This document shows, piece by piece, positions 49,517-58,703 of a stretch of DNA of 64,000 nucleotides (the first letter of the stretch is position 1; the number at the start of each line of letters is the position of its first letter). The notes below the pieces were generated by a model. That model was not told the origin of the DNA and did not search any database. It worked only from the letters and a program-made list of their open reading frames with translations. A program made the translations under genes and the position numbers. The stretch spans positions 33,608 through 97,607 of the forward strand of contig DAOUKR010000032.1 in assembly GCA_034421095.1 (NCBI GenBank). The letters are read 5' to 3'. Origin of the DNA: JAGWBG01 sp034421095 (GTDB lineage Bacteria > Chloroflexota > Dehalococcoidia > Lucifugimonadales > JAGWBF01).

Positions 49517-50890
49517 CTAGGCCGCAGGCTCCAGGGCCTCCCTTACGGCGCGTAACAGGGTGTCCTCCTCCTCCAGGAATACGGTACGGGGATCAAGAAT
49601 GACCCTGTTTTCCTCAATACGCGCTATGATTGGGGTGCTGTATTCCCTGAGCCGCCTGGTCACTGCCTGGGCACCCCCGGATAGACCGTCACATTCCAGG
49701 GCCAGCAGCCACGTATCAATGGTCTCGCCGGGGAGGCTGCCCCCTCCTATAGTGGATAGACCCCTCAACACTAGGGCCCTATTGCCTATCGCCGTTTGCC
49801 AGTGGTAAGCGCGGTCCTCCAACTCCCCGGCGGACGTGCTTAACATGCGCCAGATGGGTATCTTCGCCTCCGCTTCACCCTTCAGGTAGTGGAGGAGTGT
49901 TGCGGAGAGGGCCGCAAGGTTCATCTTGTCTATTCGGACGGCCCTGGCGAGGGGGTGCCTCTCCAATTTGCGAACCAGGTCCCTCTTCCCCACCGCTATG
50001 CCGGACTGAGGCCCGCCCAAAAGCTTATCGCCGGAAAAAAAGACCAGTCCCGCACCCGCCACGATACTCTCCCGGGGAGTCGGTTCGTGGGACAGGCCGT
50101 AATCCTCGGTATTCAGCAAGCAGCCGCTCCCTACGTCGTGGAGCACAGGAATCCCATTGCGTTCTCCTATCTCTACCAACTCCCTGGCCTCGGCAAAGTG
50201 AGTAAAGCCATCAATACGGAAATTACTGGAGTGGACCTTGAGGAGCGCTGCGGTATTGTCGGTGATGGCCGCCTCGTAGTCCCAAGCATAAGTCCGGTTG
50301 GTGGTTCCCACCTCCACCAGCCTGGCACCACTTTGGAGGAGCACGTCCGGTATGCGGAACCCTCCGCCGATTTCCACCTCCTCCCCTCTGGATACTATGA
50401 CCTCTTTCCCTGCGGCGAGGGCAGAAAGGCCCAGGAGGACGGCTGAGGCGTTGTTGTTCACCACCAGAGCGGCCTCAGCCCCCGTGAGTTGCCTGAACAG
50501 GGGCTGGAGATGCGCCTGGCGGGAGCCTCGGCCCCCCTCCAGCAGGTCTAACTCAAGGTTGCTGTAGCCTTCGGAAGCTTGGAGTGTGGCATCCATAGCG
50601 TCCAGGCTCAGAGGTGCGCGGCCGAGGTTGGTATGAATGATAACGCCCGTGGCGTTTATCAACGGTCGGGGGTAGACCCGCCCTAACATTTCCATTTGAT
50701 AGACAACGGAACCGGCAATCTCATCTGCGGTGGGGGCGGCGCTCCCGTTGCGCATAGCTCCTCTAGCCCCTTCTATCTGCTCCCTCACCAGATTTGTCAC
50801 CCATTCCCGCGCATACTCTCCTATTACCGTCCTGATGCGCCGGCTTGACAGCACACTTTCCACACTTGGCAGGTTCCGAAAATCCACCAT
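49517..50890 (-). CDS. selA: L-seryl-tRNA(Sec) selenium transferase
   Basis: 457 residues, normal for SelA. It converts Ser-tRNA(Sec) to Sec-tRNA(Sec) with selenophosphate. Motifs: NATGVIIHTNLGRAPLSLDA, SNLELDLLEGGRGSRQAHLQ, VNNNASAVLLGLSALAAGKE, and the PLP lysine in FFSGDKLLGGPQSGIAVGKR. It stands alone; selB, selD and the tRNA(Sec) gene selC are not in the window. A TGA-containing selenoprotein gene lies at 58704, showing the system is used. Confidence 0.96.
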   Translation of the reverse strand: MVDFRNLPSVESVLSSRRIRTVIGEYAREWVTNLVREQIEGARGAMRNGSAAPTADEIAGSVVYQMEMLGRVYPRPLINATGVIIHTNLGRAPLSLDAMDATLQASEGYSNLELDLLEGGRGSRQAHLQPLFRQLTGAEAALVVNNNASAVLLGLSALAAGKEVIVSRGEEVEIGGGFRIPDVLLQSGARLVEVGTTNRTYAWDYEAAITDNTAALLKVHSSNFRIDGFTHFAEARELVEIGERNGIPVLHDVGSGCLLNTEDYGLSHEPTPRESIVAGAGLVFFSGDKLLGGPQSGIAVGKRDLVRKLERHPLARAVRIDKMNLAALSATLLHYLKGEAEAKIPIWRMLSTSAGELEDRAYHWQTAIGNRALVLRGLSTIGGGSLPGETIDTWLLALECDGLSGGAQAVTRRLREYSTPIIARIEENRVILDPRTVFLEEEDTLLRAVREALEPAA

Positions 50891-51279
50891 AGTCCCTTAC
50901 CCTTCTTAATACCCCTCATCCCGGCTTTCTCTCGCAAGTGGAGAAGTAACTTTTCAGACACTTTCTAAGGCGTATCCTGATAATTGTATCACGACCGGCC
51001 ACCCGTAGACCTACCCGCCTAACCCGATTCAGGTAAGCATGTATTCACTTACTTGGGTGGTGTTTGTAAAGCCCCTTCTCCCCTTGCGGGAGAAGGCTGG
51101 GATGAGGGGTATCACCCTCACCTCAATCCTCTCCCATCGAGGGAGAGGAGGCTTGGGACGCCAATTTTAGAAACATCCTTTTAGAGAATAGGAGGACCCC
51201 GGGGCCTCGTGGTCGGTTGACCTGGGATTTGACATGCCTTACCATGTGGGAAACCTGAGTAGAGGAGGGGTGCTCAACC
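50891..51279. other. Intergenic region between selA and the gcv operon
   Basis: Divergent promoter space with no gene. It contains the full two-hairpin repeat at 51059-51162. I looked for a glycine riboswitch and a long-arm tRNA(Sec) and saw neither. Confidence 0.55.
51059..51162. repeat. Two-hairpin intergenic repeat, full copy
   Basis: Starts GGTGTTTGTAAAGCCCCTTC, has the hairpin CCTTCTCCCCTTGCGGGAGA with AGG, the GATGAGGGGTATCACCCTCA centre, the second hairpin CCTCTCCC-ATCGA-GGGAGAGG and ends GGCTTGGGACGCC. The copy at 63856-64000 has the same ends but carries two inserted palindromes. Confidence 0.8.
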
Positions 51280-52689
51280 ATGAAGATGTACATAGGCGGC
51301 CAGTGGGTGGACAAGTCCAGAAAGGTCCCCGTGGTCAACCCCTACGACGGCTCGGAGATAGATACGGTTCCCAGGGGAGATGCCGGCGACGTGAACGCCG
51401 CCGTTGCCAGCGCCGAGGCAGGGGCGGCGGCCATGGCTAGCCTGACATCCCATGAGCGGTATACCATTCTCCGCAAGGCGGCCGACATGCTTACGGAGAG
51501 ACAGGACGACTTCGCAAGGACCATTACCCTGGAGGAGGGCAAGACCATAACGGAGGCCCGGACCGAGGTCCAGAGGGCGATACAGACCATGACCCTATCG
51601 TCGGAGGAATCCAAGCGCCTCCACGGAGAGACCGTGCCCCTGGATGCGGCTCCCGGACTCAGGCAGCAGTTCGGCTTCACCATGCGGGTCCCCTGCGGCG
51701 TGGTGGCAGCCATCAGCCCCTTTAACTTTCCCCTCAATCTGGTGTGTCACAAGGTGGGGCCTGCCCTGGCAGCGGGCAACTCGGTCATAATCAAGCCCGC
51801 CAGCGACACTCCCCTTTCTGCCCTCAAGCTGACGGAGCTACTCCTGGAGGCTGGCCTGCCGCCCGAGGCTATCCAGTGCGTCACCGGACCGGGTGGCGAA
51901 ATCGGGGATGCTCTGTGCGCCGACAGGCGGGTGCGCAAGGTCACATTCACCGGCAGCCGCGACGTGGGAGAGCACATCTGCCACGTCGCCGGACTGAAGA
52001 AGGTAACGATGGAGCTAGGCTCCAACTCTCCCATGATTATCATGCCCGACGCAGACCTGGAGAAGGTGGCCCAGGCTACTGTGACCAGTGGCTTCTCCAA
52101 CGCCGGGCAGGTCTGTATTTCGGCCCAACGGGTGCTGGTGGACGGAAGGGTCTACGGCGAGTTTCTCGACGTGTTGAAGCCCCAGGTGGAGGGGATCAAG
52201 GCGGGCAACGGGCTTGGACAGGAAGTGCAGATGGGGCCAATGATTCGGGAAAGCGACGCCATACGAGTCAACGAATGGATACAGGAAGCCGTGGACGGCG
52301 GAGCTCGTCTCCTCACCGGCGGCGACCGCTCAGGCACGATGCACGTTCCGACGGTAGTGGCCGACGTCAAGCCCGATATGCGGCTATCCTACGACGAACT
52401 GTTTGGCCCCGCAGTGGCCGTGACCAGCTTCACCACCATCGAGGACGCCATCGCCCTTGCCAACGACTCCATCTACGGACTCAGCGCGGCGCTGTTCACC
52501 CAGAACCTGGACTGGGCCATGAAGTTCGTAAAAGAGGTCCACTCGGGCAACCTGATGATAAACTCCGGCCCCGGCTTTCGCGCCGACCTGATGCCCTACG
52601 GCGGCCTGAAGGACAGCGGCATGGGCAAGGAGGGGCCGCGCTACGCCGTCGAGGAGATGACGGAGCTAAAAATGGTGGCGTTCCATTAG
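51280..52689 (+). CDS. Aldehyde dehydrogenase family protein
   Basis: 469 residues. NAD(P)-dependent: the N-terminal MKMYIGGQWVDKSRKVPVVN, cofactor region AISPFNFPLNLVCHKVGPAL, general base Glu in MELGSNSP and nucleophile Cys in NAGQVCISAQR are all present, as is YGGLKDSGMGKEGPRYA. The pattern fits the group of lactaldehyde/succinate-semialdehyde/GapN-like enzymes. It precedes gcvT by 21 bases and seems to lead the glycine cleavage operon. Its substrate could be a C2-C4 aldehyde such as glycolaldehyde; this is only suggested by context. Confidence 0.92.
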   Translation: MKMYIGGQWVDKSRKVPVVNPYDGSEIDTVPRGDAGDVNAAVASAEAGAAAMASLTSHERYTILRKAADMLTERQDDFARTITLEEGKTITEARTEVQRAIQTMTLSSEESKRLHGETVPLDAAPGLRQQFGFTMRVPCGVVAAISPFNFPLNLVCHKVGPALAAGNSVIIKPASDTPLSALKLTELLLEAGLPPEAIQCVTGPGGEIGDALCADRRVRKVTFTGSRDVGEHICHVAGLKKVTMELGSNSPMIIMPDADLEKVAQATVTSGFSNAGQVCISAQRVLVDGRVYGEFLDVLKPQVEGIKAGNGLGQEVQMGPMIRESDAIRVNEWIQEAVDGGARLLTGGDRSGTMHVPTVVADVKPDMRLSYDELFGPAVAVTSFTTIEDAIALANDSIYGLSAALFTQNLDWAMKFVKEVHSGNLMINSGPGFRADLMPYGGLKDSGMGKEGPRYAVEEMTELKMVAFH

Positions 52690-52710
52690 GGTACAGCGGG
52701 GTAGCATATT

Positions 52711-53808
52711 ATGACGCAGTCACTCAGTCGTACATCGCTATACGAGACTCATATATCCCTGAATGCACGAATGGTCCCCTTCGCCGGGTGGGATATGCCC
52801 GTCCAGTACGCCGGCATCCTGGCCGAGACCAGGGCCGTGCGGTCCAGCGCCGGGCTGTTTGACGTGTCCCACATGGGCAGGCTGGACATACGGGGGCCTC
52901 GGGCTGGGCCATTCTTGGACTGGATAGTCACCGCCAACGCCTCCGACCTCCGGCAGAACAGGGCGCGCTATGCCATGATTTGCAACGAAGAGGGGGGCAT
53001 AATAGACGATACCGTATTCTACCGCCGGGGCGAAGACCGCTACCTGCTGGTGTGCAACGCATCCAACAGGCAATACGTGGTCCCCTGGCTGCTGCGCTGG
53101 GCCGAAGATAGGTTCCCGGATACCACCATTGAAGACAACACCGAGGCCACCGCGATGATTGCCCTCCAGGGGCCTGACACCCCGGGAATGCTGGGCAGGC
53201 TTTGCGACGTGGACCCATCGGGCATACGCACCTTCTCCGCCGCCCAGGGGACCGTGGCTTCAGTGCCCGCATTTATCGGCAGGACGGGGTACACGGGAGA
53301 GGACGGGTTCGAGCTGATAGTGGCGGCCCCGGACGCACCCCATGTATGGCAGACCCTCATGGGTGAGGGCGCAGTACCCTGCGGACTGGGTGCCAGGGAC
53401 GTGTTGCGCCTCGAGGCGGCGCTGCCGCTTCACGGGAACGATATAGACACCACCACCACACCTCTGGAGGCGGGGCTGGAGCGTTTCGTCCGGCTGGACA
53501 AGGAGTTCGTCGGGGCGGATGCCCTTCGCCGAGAGAGGGACGGGGGGTCGAAGCGCAGGCTGGTGGGTCTTGAGGTCCGGGGTCGCAGCATTGCCAGAGA
53601 GGGCTACCCCATTCTCGCCAAGAATACCCAGGCAGGGAGGGTAACCAGCGGGACATACTCTCCTACTCTTGACAGGAATATCGCTATGGGCTATGTTACG
53701 GTGGAATCTGCAGAGCAGGGTCAGGAGCTACAGGTAGACATACGTGGCAGACTTGTCGAGGCGGAAGTGGTGCCCCTACCCTTTTACTCCAGGGAAGTGG
53801 TCAGATGA
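52711..53808 (+). CDS. gcvT: Glycine cleavage system aminomethyltransferase (T protein)
   Basis: 365 residues. It transfers the methylene from aminomethyl-lipoyl-H to tetrahydrofolate. MVPFAGWDMPVQYAGILAET, GLFDVSHMGRLDIRGP, YTGEDGFELIVAAPDAPHVW and GLGARDVLRLEAALPLHGND are family marks; the folate-binding Asp lies in the VTANASDL region. The stop overlaps the gcvH start by 4 bases. Confidence 0.96.
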   Translation: MTQSLSRTSLYETHISLNARMVPFAGWDMPVQYAGILAETRAVRSSAGLFDVSHMGRLDIRGPRAGPFLDWIVTANASDLRQNRARYAMICNEEGGIIDDTVFYRRGEDRYLLVCNASNRQYVVPWLLRWAEDRFPDTTIEDNTEATAMIALQGPDTPGMLGRLCDVDPSGIRTFSAAQGTVASVPAFIGRTGYTGEDGFELIVAAPDAPHVWQTLMGEGAVPCGLGARDVLRLEAALPLHGNDIDTTTTPLEAGLERFVRLDKEFVGADALRRERDGGSKRRLVGLEVRGRSIAREGYPILAKNTQAGRVTSGTYSPTLDRNIAMGYVTVESAEQGQELQVDIRGRLVEAEVVPLPFYSREVVR

Positions 53809-54194
53809 ATCCTGCGGACAGGAAATACTCAAGAGAGCACGAGTGGATAAAGCTGGAAGACGGCTCCAGGGGACTGATGGGCATAACCCACTATGCCCAG
53901 GACCAGCTGGGAGACGTGGTATATCTTGACCTCCCGGCCGTGGGGACCCGGCTTGCACAGCTAGCCAAGCTGGGCGAGGTGGAGTCGGTCAAGGCCGTGT
54001 CGGACATCTTCTCCCCGGTTAGTGGGGAGGTGGTCGAGATTAATCAGGAGTTGACCGACCATCCCGAGTTGGTGAACGAGGACCCCTACGACAGGGGGTG
54101 GATACTGGGGATTCAAATTGAGGATGCCTCCGAGCTTGACAATCTCCTCACCGCCGATGAATACGAGGCTTACCTGGAAGAGACCGCCCACTAG
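53805..54194 (+). CDS. gcvH: Glycine cleavage system H protein
   Basis: 129 residues. The lipoylated Lys is K63 in GEVESVKAVSDIFSP; REHEWIKLEDG, MGITHYAQDQLGDVVYLDLP and NEDPYDRGWILGIQ complete the hybrid-motif fold. It shuttles the aminomethyl group between P and T proteins. Start overlaps gcvT (ATGA). Confidence 0.97.
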   Translation: MNPADRKYSREHEWIKLEDGSRGLMGITHYAQDQLGDVVYLDLPAVGTRLAQLAKLGEVESVKAVSDIFSPVSGEVVEINQELTDHPELVNEDPYDRGWILGIQIEDASELDNLLTADEYEAYLEETAH

Positions 54195-54310
54195 GGCCGT
54201 ACCGCCGGATGTTTGCATAACCTCTGCCGTTCCGGCCTTTTCACCCCCATCCCGGCCTTCCCCAGTCGAATGGGGGGCTTTGCATCTGAAACAAGAATCA
54301 GGGGACGTTA

Positions 54311-55654
54311 ATGGTACAGGACGTAGACCAGGCGTCGGGCAATAGCTTTCACTACATACCCAACACTGAAGATGACCGCAGGGAGATGCTGCGCACCTTG
54401 GGGATAGACACGGTGGAGGAGCTCTTCACCGACATTCCCCCGGAGCACCGCAACCCTCCCTTGAACCTCCCCCCGCCACTGTCGGAGCTGGAGTTGCGGC
54501 GGGAAATCGAGGGTCTGGCAGCCCGGAACCTGCATCTCAGAGAATATACCTCCTTCCTGGGGGCGGGGTCATACAACCACTTCAGCCCCAGCATAATCCG
54601 CTCCATTATCACCAGGGGGGAGTTCCTCACGGCCTACACCCCCTATCAGGCCGAGGCCAGCCAGGGGACCCTCCAGGCTACCTACGACTTCCAGACCATG
54701 ATATGCAACCTGCTGGGGATGGAGGTTGCCGACGCCGGAATGTATGACGGGGCGTCCAGCCTGGCCGAAGCCGCCCTCATGGCCTGCCGAATCACGGGAA
54801 GGGGAAGCGTATCCGTGGTGGATACCGTCTCCACAACCTACCGCGAGGTCGTGGAGACCTACGCCCACCCCCAGGGCATAGAGATAAACGGACTCGATGC
54901 CGGGGACCCACGGATACCGGATGACACCGCGTGCGTCATTGTCCAGCACCCCAACTTCTTCGGGTATCTTGAGGACATCGCCTCCCTGGGGCGCATGGCC
55001 CACGAAAGTGGCGCTCTCCTGGTGGTCTCCACCAATCCCATCGCCATGGGGCTTTTCCGTCCGCCCGGGGACTACGATGCCGACATTGTCACAGGTGAAG
55101 GGCAGCCTCTGGGCATCCCGACCAGCTTCGGCGGTCCCTACGTGGGCCTGTTCGCCACCCGCCAGAAGTATGTCCGGCAAATGCCGGGGAGGCTGGCGGG
55201 GCAGACGGTGGACAGCCAGGGCCGGACAGGGTACGTGCTCACCCTGAGCACAAGGGAGCAGCACATACGCAGGGAGCGGGCCACAAGCAACATCTGCACC
55301 AACCAGGCCCTGATGACCCTGGTGGCGACTGTGTACATGGCCGCCCTGGGAAAGCGGGGGCTGCGCCAGGTGGCCGAGCTTTGCTATCACAAGGCCCACT
55401 ACGCAGCCTCCCTCATCGGCCAGATACCCGGGTTCTCGCTGCCATTCCAGGGCACCTTCTTCCACGAGTTCCCGGTCCAGTGCCCCGTCCCTCCGGCAGA
55501 TATCAACCGCCATCTTCTTGAGAGGAACATCATAGGTGGGCTGGACATAAGCGACCGGGTCTCTAACGGTATGCTCCTGTGCGTTACAGAAATGAATACC
55601 CGCCAGGAGATAGAGACGCTGGCATCGGAGCTTTCGGAGATCGTTTCCAGGTGA
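54311..55654 (+). CDS. gcvPA: Glycine dehydrogenase (decarboxylating) subunit 1
   Basis: 447 residues; the N-terminal half of the two-subunit P protein. SFHYIPNTEDDRREMLRTLG, FLGAGSYNHFSPSIIRSIIT, FLTAYTPYQAEASQGTLQAT and EGQPLGIPTSFGGPYVGLFA are typical. A 116-base gap separates it from gcvH, holding only a GC-rich stretch, and gcvPB follows 7 bases later. Confidence 0.96.
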   Translation: MVQDVDQASGNSFHYIPNTEDDRREMLRTLGIDTVEELFTDIPPEHRNPPLNLPPPLSELELRREIEGLAARNLHLREYTSFLGAGSYNHFSPSIIRSIITRGEFLTAYTPYQAEASQGTLQATYDFQTMICNLLGMEVADAGMYDGASSLAEAALMACRITGRGSVSVVDTVSTTYREVVETYAHPQGIEINGLDAGDPRIPDDTACVIVQHPNFFGYLEDIASLGRMAHESGALLVVSTNPIAMGLFRPPGDYDADIVTGEGQPLGIPTSFGGPYVGLFATRQKYVRQMPGRLAGQTVDSQGRTGYVLTLSTREQHIRRERATSNICTNQALMTLVATVYMAALGKRGLRQVAELCYHKAHYAASLIGQIPGFSLPFQGTFFHEFPVQCPVPPADINRHLLERNIIGGLDISDRVSNGMLLCVTEMNTRQEIETLASELSEIVSR

Positions 55655-55661
55655 GGGAGCT

Positions 55662-57119
55662 ATGAGTAACGGACAGAGTATAGACAGGCGCACTTTAATG
55701 GAGCGGAGCATACCGGGCAGAATCGGGACCGTCCTGCCGGCCCTGGATGTTCCGGCCCAGCCGCTCCCCCAGGGGGAGATGCTGCGGGAGGGGCTGCAGC
55801 TACCCGAGCTTGCCGAGCCTGAGATAGTGCGCTACTTCACCCTGCTGAGCCACCTCAACTTCTCCATAGATACCAACTTCTACCCCTTGGGAAGCTGCAC
55901 CATGAAATACAATCCCAAGGTAAACGACGAGATGGCCTTTCTTCCGGGTTTCTCATCCCTTCACCCACTTCAGGACCAGGAGACGACCCAGGGAGCATTG
56001 AAGCTGTTGTACCAACTCCAGGGCTACCTGGCCGAACTTACGGGCATGAAGGGCGTCAGCTTGGCTTCCCTTGCCGGGGCACAGGGCGAGTTCTGCGGTA
56101 TGCTCATGATCCGGGCTTATCACCATGAAAGGGGCGACAAGGACCGCACCAAAGTAGCCATACCGGACAGCGCCCACGGGACCAATCCCGCCTCGGCTGC
56201 GATGGCGGGGTTTGACGTGGTGAGCGTTGCCTCCGACTCAAGGGGCAACATGGACCTGGAAGCCCTGAAGGACGTGGCAGACTCCAATCTGGCCGGAGTG
56301 ATGATTACCCAGCCCAATACGCTGGGCCTCTTCGACAACAACATCCTGGAACTGTGCGATACCGTGCACCGGGCCGGTGGTCTGGTTTACGGCGACGGCG
56401 CCAACATGAACGCCCTGCTGGGGAGGGCGAAGCTGGCCAGTCTGGGGTTCGACGTGGTACACCTGAACCTCCACAAGACCTTTACCACGCCCCACGGCGG
56501 CGGCGGCCCCGGCGCGGGTCCCGTCGGCGTCAACGATACTCTGCTGCCCTACCTGCCCTCTCCGGTGGTGGGCCGCCAGCAGTCGGACGGGGGCGAGTCC
56601 TTCTCTCTGACCACTCCTGAAAAGAGCATCGGCAAGGTATGCGGGTTCCACGGCAACTTCGGGGTGCTTGTCCGGGCCTATACCTATATACGCAGCATGG
56701 GGAATACGGGGCTTGCAGAGGTCAGCACCAACGCCGTTCTGAACGCCAACTACCTGATGCAGCGCCTCAAGGACATATATCACCTGCCCTACGACCGCAC
56801 CTGTATGCATGAGGTGGTCTTCTCGGCGAAGGACCAGAAGGCGAGGGATGTCCGCGGCCTTGAGGTAGCCAAGCGCCTTCTGGACTACGGCTTCCATGCC
56901 CCCACGATGTACTTCCCGCTAATCGTGGATGAAGCCCTTATGATAGAGCCCACGGAGACCGAGAACAAGGAGACCCTGGATGCTTTCATCGAAGCCCTGA
57001 GAGCGATAGACCGGGAGGTCTCCGAGGACCCGTCCCTGGTGAATAACGCACCCCATACCACTCCCGTGTCTCGTCTGGACGAAGCAAGGGCGGCGAGACA
57101 ACCCAACCTGCGGGGCTAA
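55662..57119 (+). CDS. gcvPB: Glycine dehydrogenase (decarboxylating) subunit 2
   Basis: 485 residues; the PLP-binding half of the split P protein. FYPLGSCTMKYNPKVNDEMA, SLASLAGAQGEFCGMLMIRA, DSAHGTNPASAAMAGFDVVS and the PLP lysine in VHLNLHKTFTTPHGGGGPGA are present. With PA it decarboxylates glycine and loads the H protein. Last gene of the operon. The split P form is found in Gram-positive-type bacteria, Chloroflexi and archaea. Confidence 0.97.
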   Translation: MSNGQSIDRRTLMERSIPGRIGTVLPALDVPAQPLPQGEMLREGLQLPELAEPEIVRYFTLLSHLNFSIDTNFYPLGSCTMKYNPKVNDEMAFLPGFSSLHPLQDQETTQGALKLLYQLQGYLAELTGMKGVSLASLAGAQGEFCGMLMIRAYHHERGDKDRTKVAIPDSAHGTNPASAAMAGFDVVSVASDSRGNMDLEALKDVADSNLAGVMITQPNTLGLFDNNILELCDTVHRAGGLVYGDGANMNALLGRAKLASLGFDVVHLNLHKTFTTPHGGGGPGAGPVGVNDTLLPYLPSPVVGRQQSDGGESFSLTTPEKSIGKVCGFHGNFGVLVRAYTYIRSMGNTGLAEVSTNAVLNANYLMQRLKDIYHLPYDRTCMHEVVFSAKDQKARDVRGLEVAKRLLDYGFHAPTMYFPLIVDEALMIEPTETENKETLDAFIEALRAIDREVSEDPSLVNNAPHTTPVSRLDEARAARQPNLRG

Positions 57120-57285
57120 AACCTGGCCTGAAGCGAATCAGATACCTGGCGCCCACAGAGTTCAAATGAATCAGCTAATGGTCTAACTCAAGCCCGTTCA
57201 TCTGAGGAGCGTTAAGAGAGATATAATAAAAACGATATCGCATCTTTTGCCTGGATTGTGATAGGAAGCAAAAGGGGAGATGGCC

Positions 57286-57720
57286 ATGGCGACAATCGAG
57301 GGAGAGACCGCCGAGCGTGTAACAGCGATATTTGCCGACGCTCGAATGATTCACGTTGAATCGCTGGAGCGTTTGCGGTCAGGGGATATTCGGGACGCAG
57401 CAGAAAAAGCGTGGTGCGCCGTGAAACGTGCTACTGATGCTCTAATCCTGGCACGAACTGGCAACGAGCCTCGCACTTCCGGCCAGACCATGCGGGACAT
57501 ACGCGGCTTATGTTTCGATGAAAGACTGGAGGCGGAAAAGCCTGCCTTTGATTCATTGCGCATCCGGTATGGGTCTTACCAGTCTTTTCTACACGGAGCC
57601 TGTTTCTATGATGGGGTGTGTGAGCCGGAAGCGGACGTGCGGTCCGATATACAGAGGACGGAGCAATACATTCAGGACGCCATGTCCTTGGCCGACTCCC
57701 GGTCAGGTGAAGCCGCATAG
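57286..57720 (+). CDS. Small HEPN/PaREP1-like protein
   Basis: About 144 residues from the second ATG (57286), which is better spaced from AAAAGGGGAG than the ATG at 57280. Mostly helical: AEKAWCAVKRATDALILART resembles the core helix of HEPN/PaREP1 proteins, which are typically small helical-bundle proteins and sometimes toxins paired with nucleotidyltransferases. The catalytic R-x4-6-H of HEPN RNases is not obvious, and no nucleotidyltransferase partner is adjacent. A TATAAT at 57222-57227 may serve as its -10 element. Function unknown. Confidence 0.6.
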   Translation: MATIEGETAERVTAIFADARMIHVESLERLRSGDIRDAAEKAWCAVKRATDALILARTGNEPRTSGQTMRDIRGLCFDERLEAEKPAFDSLRIRYGSYQSFLHGACFYDGVCEPEADVRSDIQRTEQYIQDAMSLADSRSGEAA

Positions 57721-57748
57721 TATACGTCCAACTCTAAGGAGGGACCCG

Positions 57749-58618
57749 ATGTACAACGGCGTGAGATTGAACAAGGTCATAGACCTGCTGGAGCAGGACA
57801 AGGTCGTGTTCAGCAGCGGCACGATAATGGTTGACAGTATGGATGACATAACATACGTGGCCGACGCGGACTATGACTTCATAATTCTTGAGACGGAACA
57901 CCAAGGCTTTGGCTTCGACAGTCTGCGTACCTCCTTGCAGTACCTCCTCAACAGGAAACGTATCCTGGAGAAGGGGAACCTCCAGCCGGACGTGGTCCCC
58001 TTCGTGCGGATTCCCCCCAATGCCCGTGAGTCCGGGGTGAATCAGTGGGTCATCAAACAGACTCTGGATACCGGGGTCTACGGCCTAGTGTGTCCCCACC
58101 TCAATACGGTAGAGGAAGCGCAAGCATTGGTGGTGGCTGCTCGCTATCCCCAGGTGCCCGGAGTGCCCGATTTCGAGCCGGAGGGCCAGCGAGGATGGTG
58201 GACACGGCTGGCGGCGCGCTACTGGGGGCTGACGGCCCAGGAGTACTATGACATTGCCGACTTGTGGCCCCTCGACCCCGATGGCGAGATACTCCTTATG
58301 GCCATCGTTGAAGAGGCGGAGGGCGTGAGGAACATCCGGGACATCCTGCGGGAGGTCAAGGGAATCGGCGCTATATGGGCAGGCCCCGGCGACATGTCCG
58401 TCTCCATGGGCAAGCGGGGAAACTCGTCGGACCCTGACGTGCAGGAGGGGCTGCTGCGGGTCCTGGAAGCCTGCAAGGAGTTCAACGTACCCTGTGCTAC
58501 CGGCGCTACGGCAGCCGACGTGGAGATGCGGATTGAGCAGGGGTTCCGAATCATCATGGCCAGTCCCGCCCGCACCAGTCCTACCCTGGACGCAGGAAGG
58601 AAAGCGGCCGGGCGGTAA
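57749..58618 (+). CDS. HpcH/HpaI aldolase/citrate lyase family protein
   Basis: 289 residues from the ATG at 57749 (AAGGAGGGAC upstream). A TIM-barrel class II aldolase: DYDFIILETEHQGFGFDSLR (metal-side Glu/His), VPFVRIPPNA, GVYGLVCPHLNTVEEAQALV, LLMAIVEEAEGVRNI and AIWAGPGDMSVSMGKRG. It should cleave or form a carbon-carbon bond at a pyruvate or hydroxy-acid substrate such as 2-keto-3-deoxy acids. An insert (EPEGQRGWWTRLAARYWGLT) between strands 5 and 6 is shared with a subgroup whose substrate is unknown. Confidence 0.88.
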   Translation: MYNGVRLNKVIDLLEQDKVVFSSGTIMVDSMDDITYVADADYDFIILETEHQGFGFDSLRTSLQYLLNRKRILEKGNLQPDVVPFVRIPPNARESGVNQWVIKQTLDTGVYGLVCPHLNTVEEAQALVVAARYPQVPGVPDFEPEGQRGWWTRLAARYWGLTAQEYYDIADLWPLDPDGEILLMAIVEEAEGVRNIRDILREVKGIGAIWAGPGDMSVSMGKRGNSSDPDVQEGLLRVLEACKEFNVPCATGATAADVEMRIEQGFRIIMASPARTSPTLDAGRKAAGR

Positions 58619-58703
58619 GTGGGTAGTCCCACGTCCGCGAGTCACTGGCACTTCGATAGCCCGGCATGATGTTCGGGATTGGGAATTCTAAAGGGGGTTC
58701 ACT

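Noticed and set aside
50891..51279. Glycine riboswitch or tRNA(Sec) gene between selA and the gcv operon
   Set aside because: No tandem glycine aptamer sequence and no ~95-base tRNA with TCA anticodon and long variable arm were seen; the gap is mostly a dispersed hairpin repeat.
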